A DNA stretch of 6,733 bases from Alphaproteobacteria bacterium. GTDB taxonomy: Bacteria; Pseudomonadota; Alphaproteobacteria; Micavibrionales; Micavibrionaceae. The number at the start of each line of letters is the position of its first letter. Position 1 is the first letter of the stretch. The stretch spans positions 1 through 6,733 of the forward strand of contig DAOWDF010000033.1 in the NCBI GenBank assembly GCA_030639165.1. Direction: 5' to 3'. The notes under the pieces were generated by a model. It made no database searches, had not been told where the DNA came from, and saw nothing but the letters and a program-made list of their open reading frames with translations. Below are positions 6,006 through 6,733 of this stretch, piece after piece. The position numbers were made by a program, and so were the translations under genes.

Positions 6006-6245
6006 TCCAACGCAAAATACGAATATAAAGTTGCCATTTACCGTGAAGGGATGCTTGGTTCACTATTTCTAGGCGAATCAAAAGTTGATCCTATAAAATT
6101 CTCTAGCTTCCTTAATATAAACGGCAATGAAGGCTGGGAAGTTATTACTATGGAGAAGGAAATACGCCGCATGCTTATATTCTTTAAAAGAGAGGCCTTC
6201 CTTGTTGTAATGAAACGCGTTAAGACTGCGGCTAAAGAGACTTGA
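6003..6245 (+). CDS. DUF4177-like small protein (80 aa)
   Basis: A strong GGAGG at 5993-5997, 5 nt upstream, selects the ATG at 6003 over the in-frame TTG at 5991. The product opens with KYEYKVAIYREG (residues 5-16), continues with a short helix SSFLNINGNEGWEVITM (34-50) and closes with RRMLIFFKREAFLVVMKR (55-72). A YEYKV strand, a helix ending in 'G-x-EGWEV' and a final hydrophobic strand ending in K/R is the pattern of the DUF4177 family of small beta-alpha-beta proteins, whose function is not established. No signal peptide or true membrane helix is seen, so it is probably cytosolic. It starts one base after the TerD-like stop and is followed 4 nt later by the next gene, so all three should be co-translated from one mRNA. 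Confidence 0.85.
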   Translation: MSNAKYEYKVAIYREGMLGSLFLGESKVDPIKFSSFLNINGNEGWEVITMEKEIRRMLIFFKREAFLVVMKRVKTAAKET

Positions 6246-6249
6246 AATC

Positions 6250-6465
6250 ATGCACCAGATTTTCCTTAAATCAATTATCGCGATGGTTTGCGCCATAGCC
6301 TTGCTTTCACTAGCACAAATGTGGGGGCCTATTTTATCATGGGATATATTCATAAAAACCATAATAACACTTGGGGTGTTAGTTGTCTTAGCTGCACTGA
6401 TTATGGCTTTAAAGTCAGATTTAGGCTCGCACAAAAAAATGAAGGATGATAACTACTTAGATTAG
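6250..6465 (+). CDS. Small two-helix membrane protein at the operon end (71 aa)
   Basis: I do not recognise this protein. It begins 4 nt after the preceding stop, with only a weak purine-rich ribosome site (AGAGA around 6236-6240), so it probably depends on coupling. Two hydrophobic helices are visible: about residues 5-24 (FLKSIIAMVCAIALLSLAQM) and about 33-54 (IFIKTIITLGVLVVLAALIM). A short loop containing W25, P27 and W31 joins them, and a polar lysine-rich tail follows (KSDLGSHKKMKDDNYLD). Charge distribution predicts both ends in the cytoplasm. It resembles the 77-aa protein at 1392-1625 in size and topology, but no sequence similarity is apparent. It is the last gene before the probable terminator. 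Confidence 0.72.
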   Translation: MHQIFLKSIIAMVCAIALLSLAQMWGPILSWDIFIKTIITLGVLVVLAALIMALKSDLGSHKKMKDDNYLD

Positions 6466-6474
6466 AATAAATCA

Positions 6475-6542
6475 TTAGAATATTTGCACTTAAAGCCTTT
6501 ACAAAAAGCTATGAATAGCATACATATTCTAACGAGTTTTTT
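6475..6542 (+). terminator. Probable terminator of the gat operon
   Basis: TTAGAATAT at 6475-6483 pairs perfectly with ATATTCTAA at 6524-6532, and a run of six T follows at 6537-6542 after a 4-nt CGAG. The 40-nt loop holds its own small hairpin, GCTA-TGAA-TAGC. The outer stem is AT-rich and the loop long, so intrinsic strength is uncertain. Its position just after the last operon gene and before the tRNA supports the call. The tRNA promoter must also lie in or near this stretch; no clear one was found. Confidence 0.5.
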
Positions 6543-6551
6543 ATATAGTGC

Positions 6552-6644
6552 GGAGACTTGGCCGAGTGGCTGAAGGCGCGCCCCTGCTAAGGGTGTATAG
6601 GGTTTATAGCTCTATCGAGGGTTCGAATCCCTCAGTCTCCGCCA
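6552..6644 (+). tRNA. tRNA-Ser (anticodon GCU), CCA encoded
   Basis: A complete class II cloverleaf. Acceptor stem GGAGACT (6552-6558) pairs with AGTCTCC (6634-6640), followed by discriminator G6641 and encoded CCA (6642-6644). The D-arm is GCC...GGC around GAGTGGCTGAA. Anticodon stem CGCCC/GGGTG encloses loop CTGCTAA with anticodon GCT at 6586-6588, reading AGC and AGU. The long variable arm, with ATAGGG pairing to CTCTAT, is typical of tRNA-Ser. The T-arm is GAGGG-TTCGAAT-CCCTC (6617-6633). In the precursor, bases 6550-6551 (GC) could pair with 6641-6642 (GC), extending the acceptor helix by two pairs. It is transcribed in the same direction as the gat operon but probably separately. Confidence 0.97.
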
Positions 6645-6733
6645 TTAAGTCTGCCTTTACACCCCTTCATGAGAATATTGTGCGCTATGCCCCGCTACAG
6701 CGGCGATGCAGCGTTTGGCTTTGCCTTACTCAC

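Noticed and set aside
6078..6434. Minus-strand 118-aa open frame opposite the last two genes
   Set aside because: No recognisable motif, and the plus-strand genes have ribosome sites, operon spacing and coherent membrane or domain patterns.
6669..6733. Plus-strand open frame beginning MRILCAMPRYSGDAAFGF and running off the right edge
   Set aside because: Only 21 codons, no ribosome site before 6669 or 6687, and no family recognised; it cannot be told from chance or from a dispersed repeat.

Overview
The window looks like an AT-rich alphaproteobacterial chromosome segment. The evidence is the sequence style of the GatA, GatB, GatC and RuvX proteins, the divergent ruvX/gatC pairing (recalled as common in that class), and Shine-Dalgarno-led, tightly packed genes. 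The organism cannot be named from this sequence alone. Its core is a GatCAB operon (glutamyl/aspartyl-tRNA amidotransferase) with unrelated small genes placed between and after the gat genes.

Layout: (1) 1-153, minus strand, the start of a gene for a signal-peptide protein that runs off the left edge. (2) 154-321, a divergent intergenic region with a TATAAT box. (3) 322-531, plus strand, a small acidic protein whose stop codon directly abuts (4) the stop of ruvX on the minus strand (532-1011). (5) 1012-1098, a divergent control region with a 7-bp inverted repeat. (6) 1099-6465, one run of eight plus-strand genes with gaps of at most 15 nt: gatC, a 77-aa two-helix membrane protein, gatA, a 211-aa secreted cysteine-rich protein, gatB, a TerD-domain protein, a DUF4177-like protein and a 71-aa two-helix membrane protein. 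(7) A probable terminator at 6475-6542. (8) tRNA-Ser(GCU) at 6552-6644 with encoded CCA. (9) An unassigned GC-rich tail to 6733.

The gat genes make Gln-tRNA(Gln) and/or Asn-tRNA(Asn) by transamidation. The five other genes in the run share its transcription unit, and several overlap their neighbours by 1-4 nt, which implies translational coupling. No sequence feature ties them to tRNA amidation. Three have hydrophobic membrane-type segments and one has a signal peptide, so they may form an envelope or stress-related module using a housekeeping operon for expression.

The most unusual points are: a TerD domain split by about 80 residues that include a hydrophobic stretch; a near-identical 34-nt direct repeat (28 of 34 positions) bracketing exactly that TerD-like gene, so that its loss would rejoin gatB cleanly to the DUF4177-like gene; and an internal duplication in the secreted protein with a repeated C-x16-C-x-C pattern. 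Functions of the accessory genes are inferred from sequence patterns only; no search was run.
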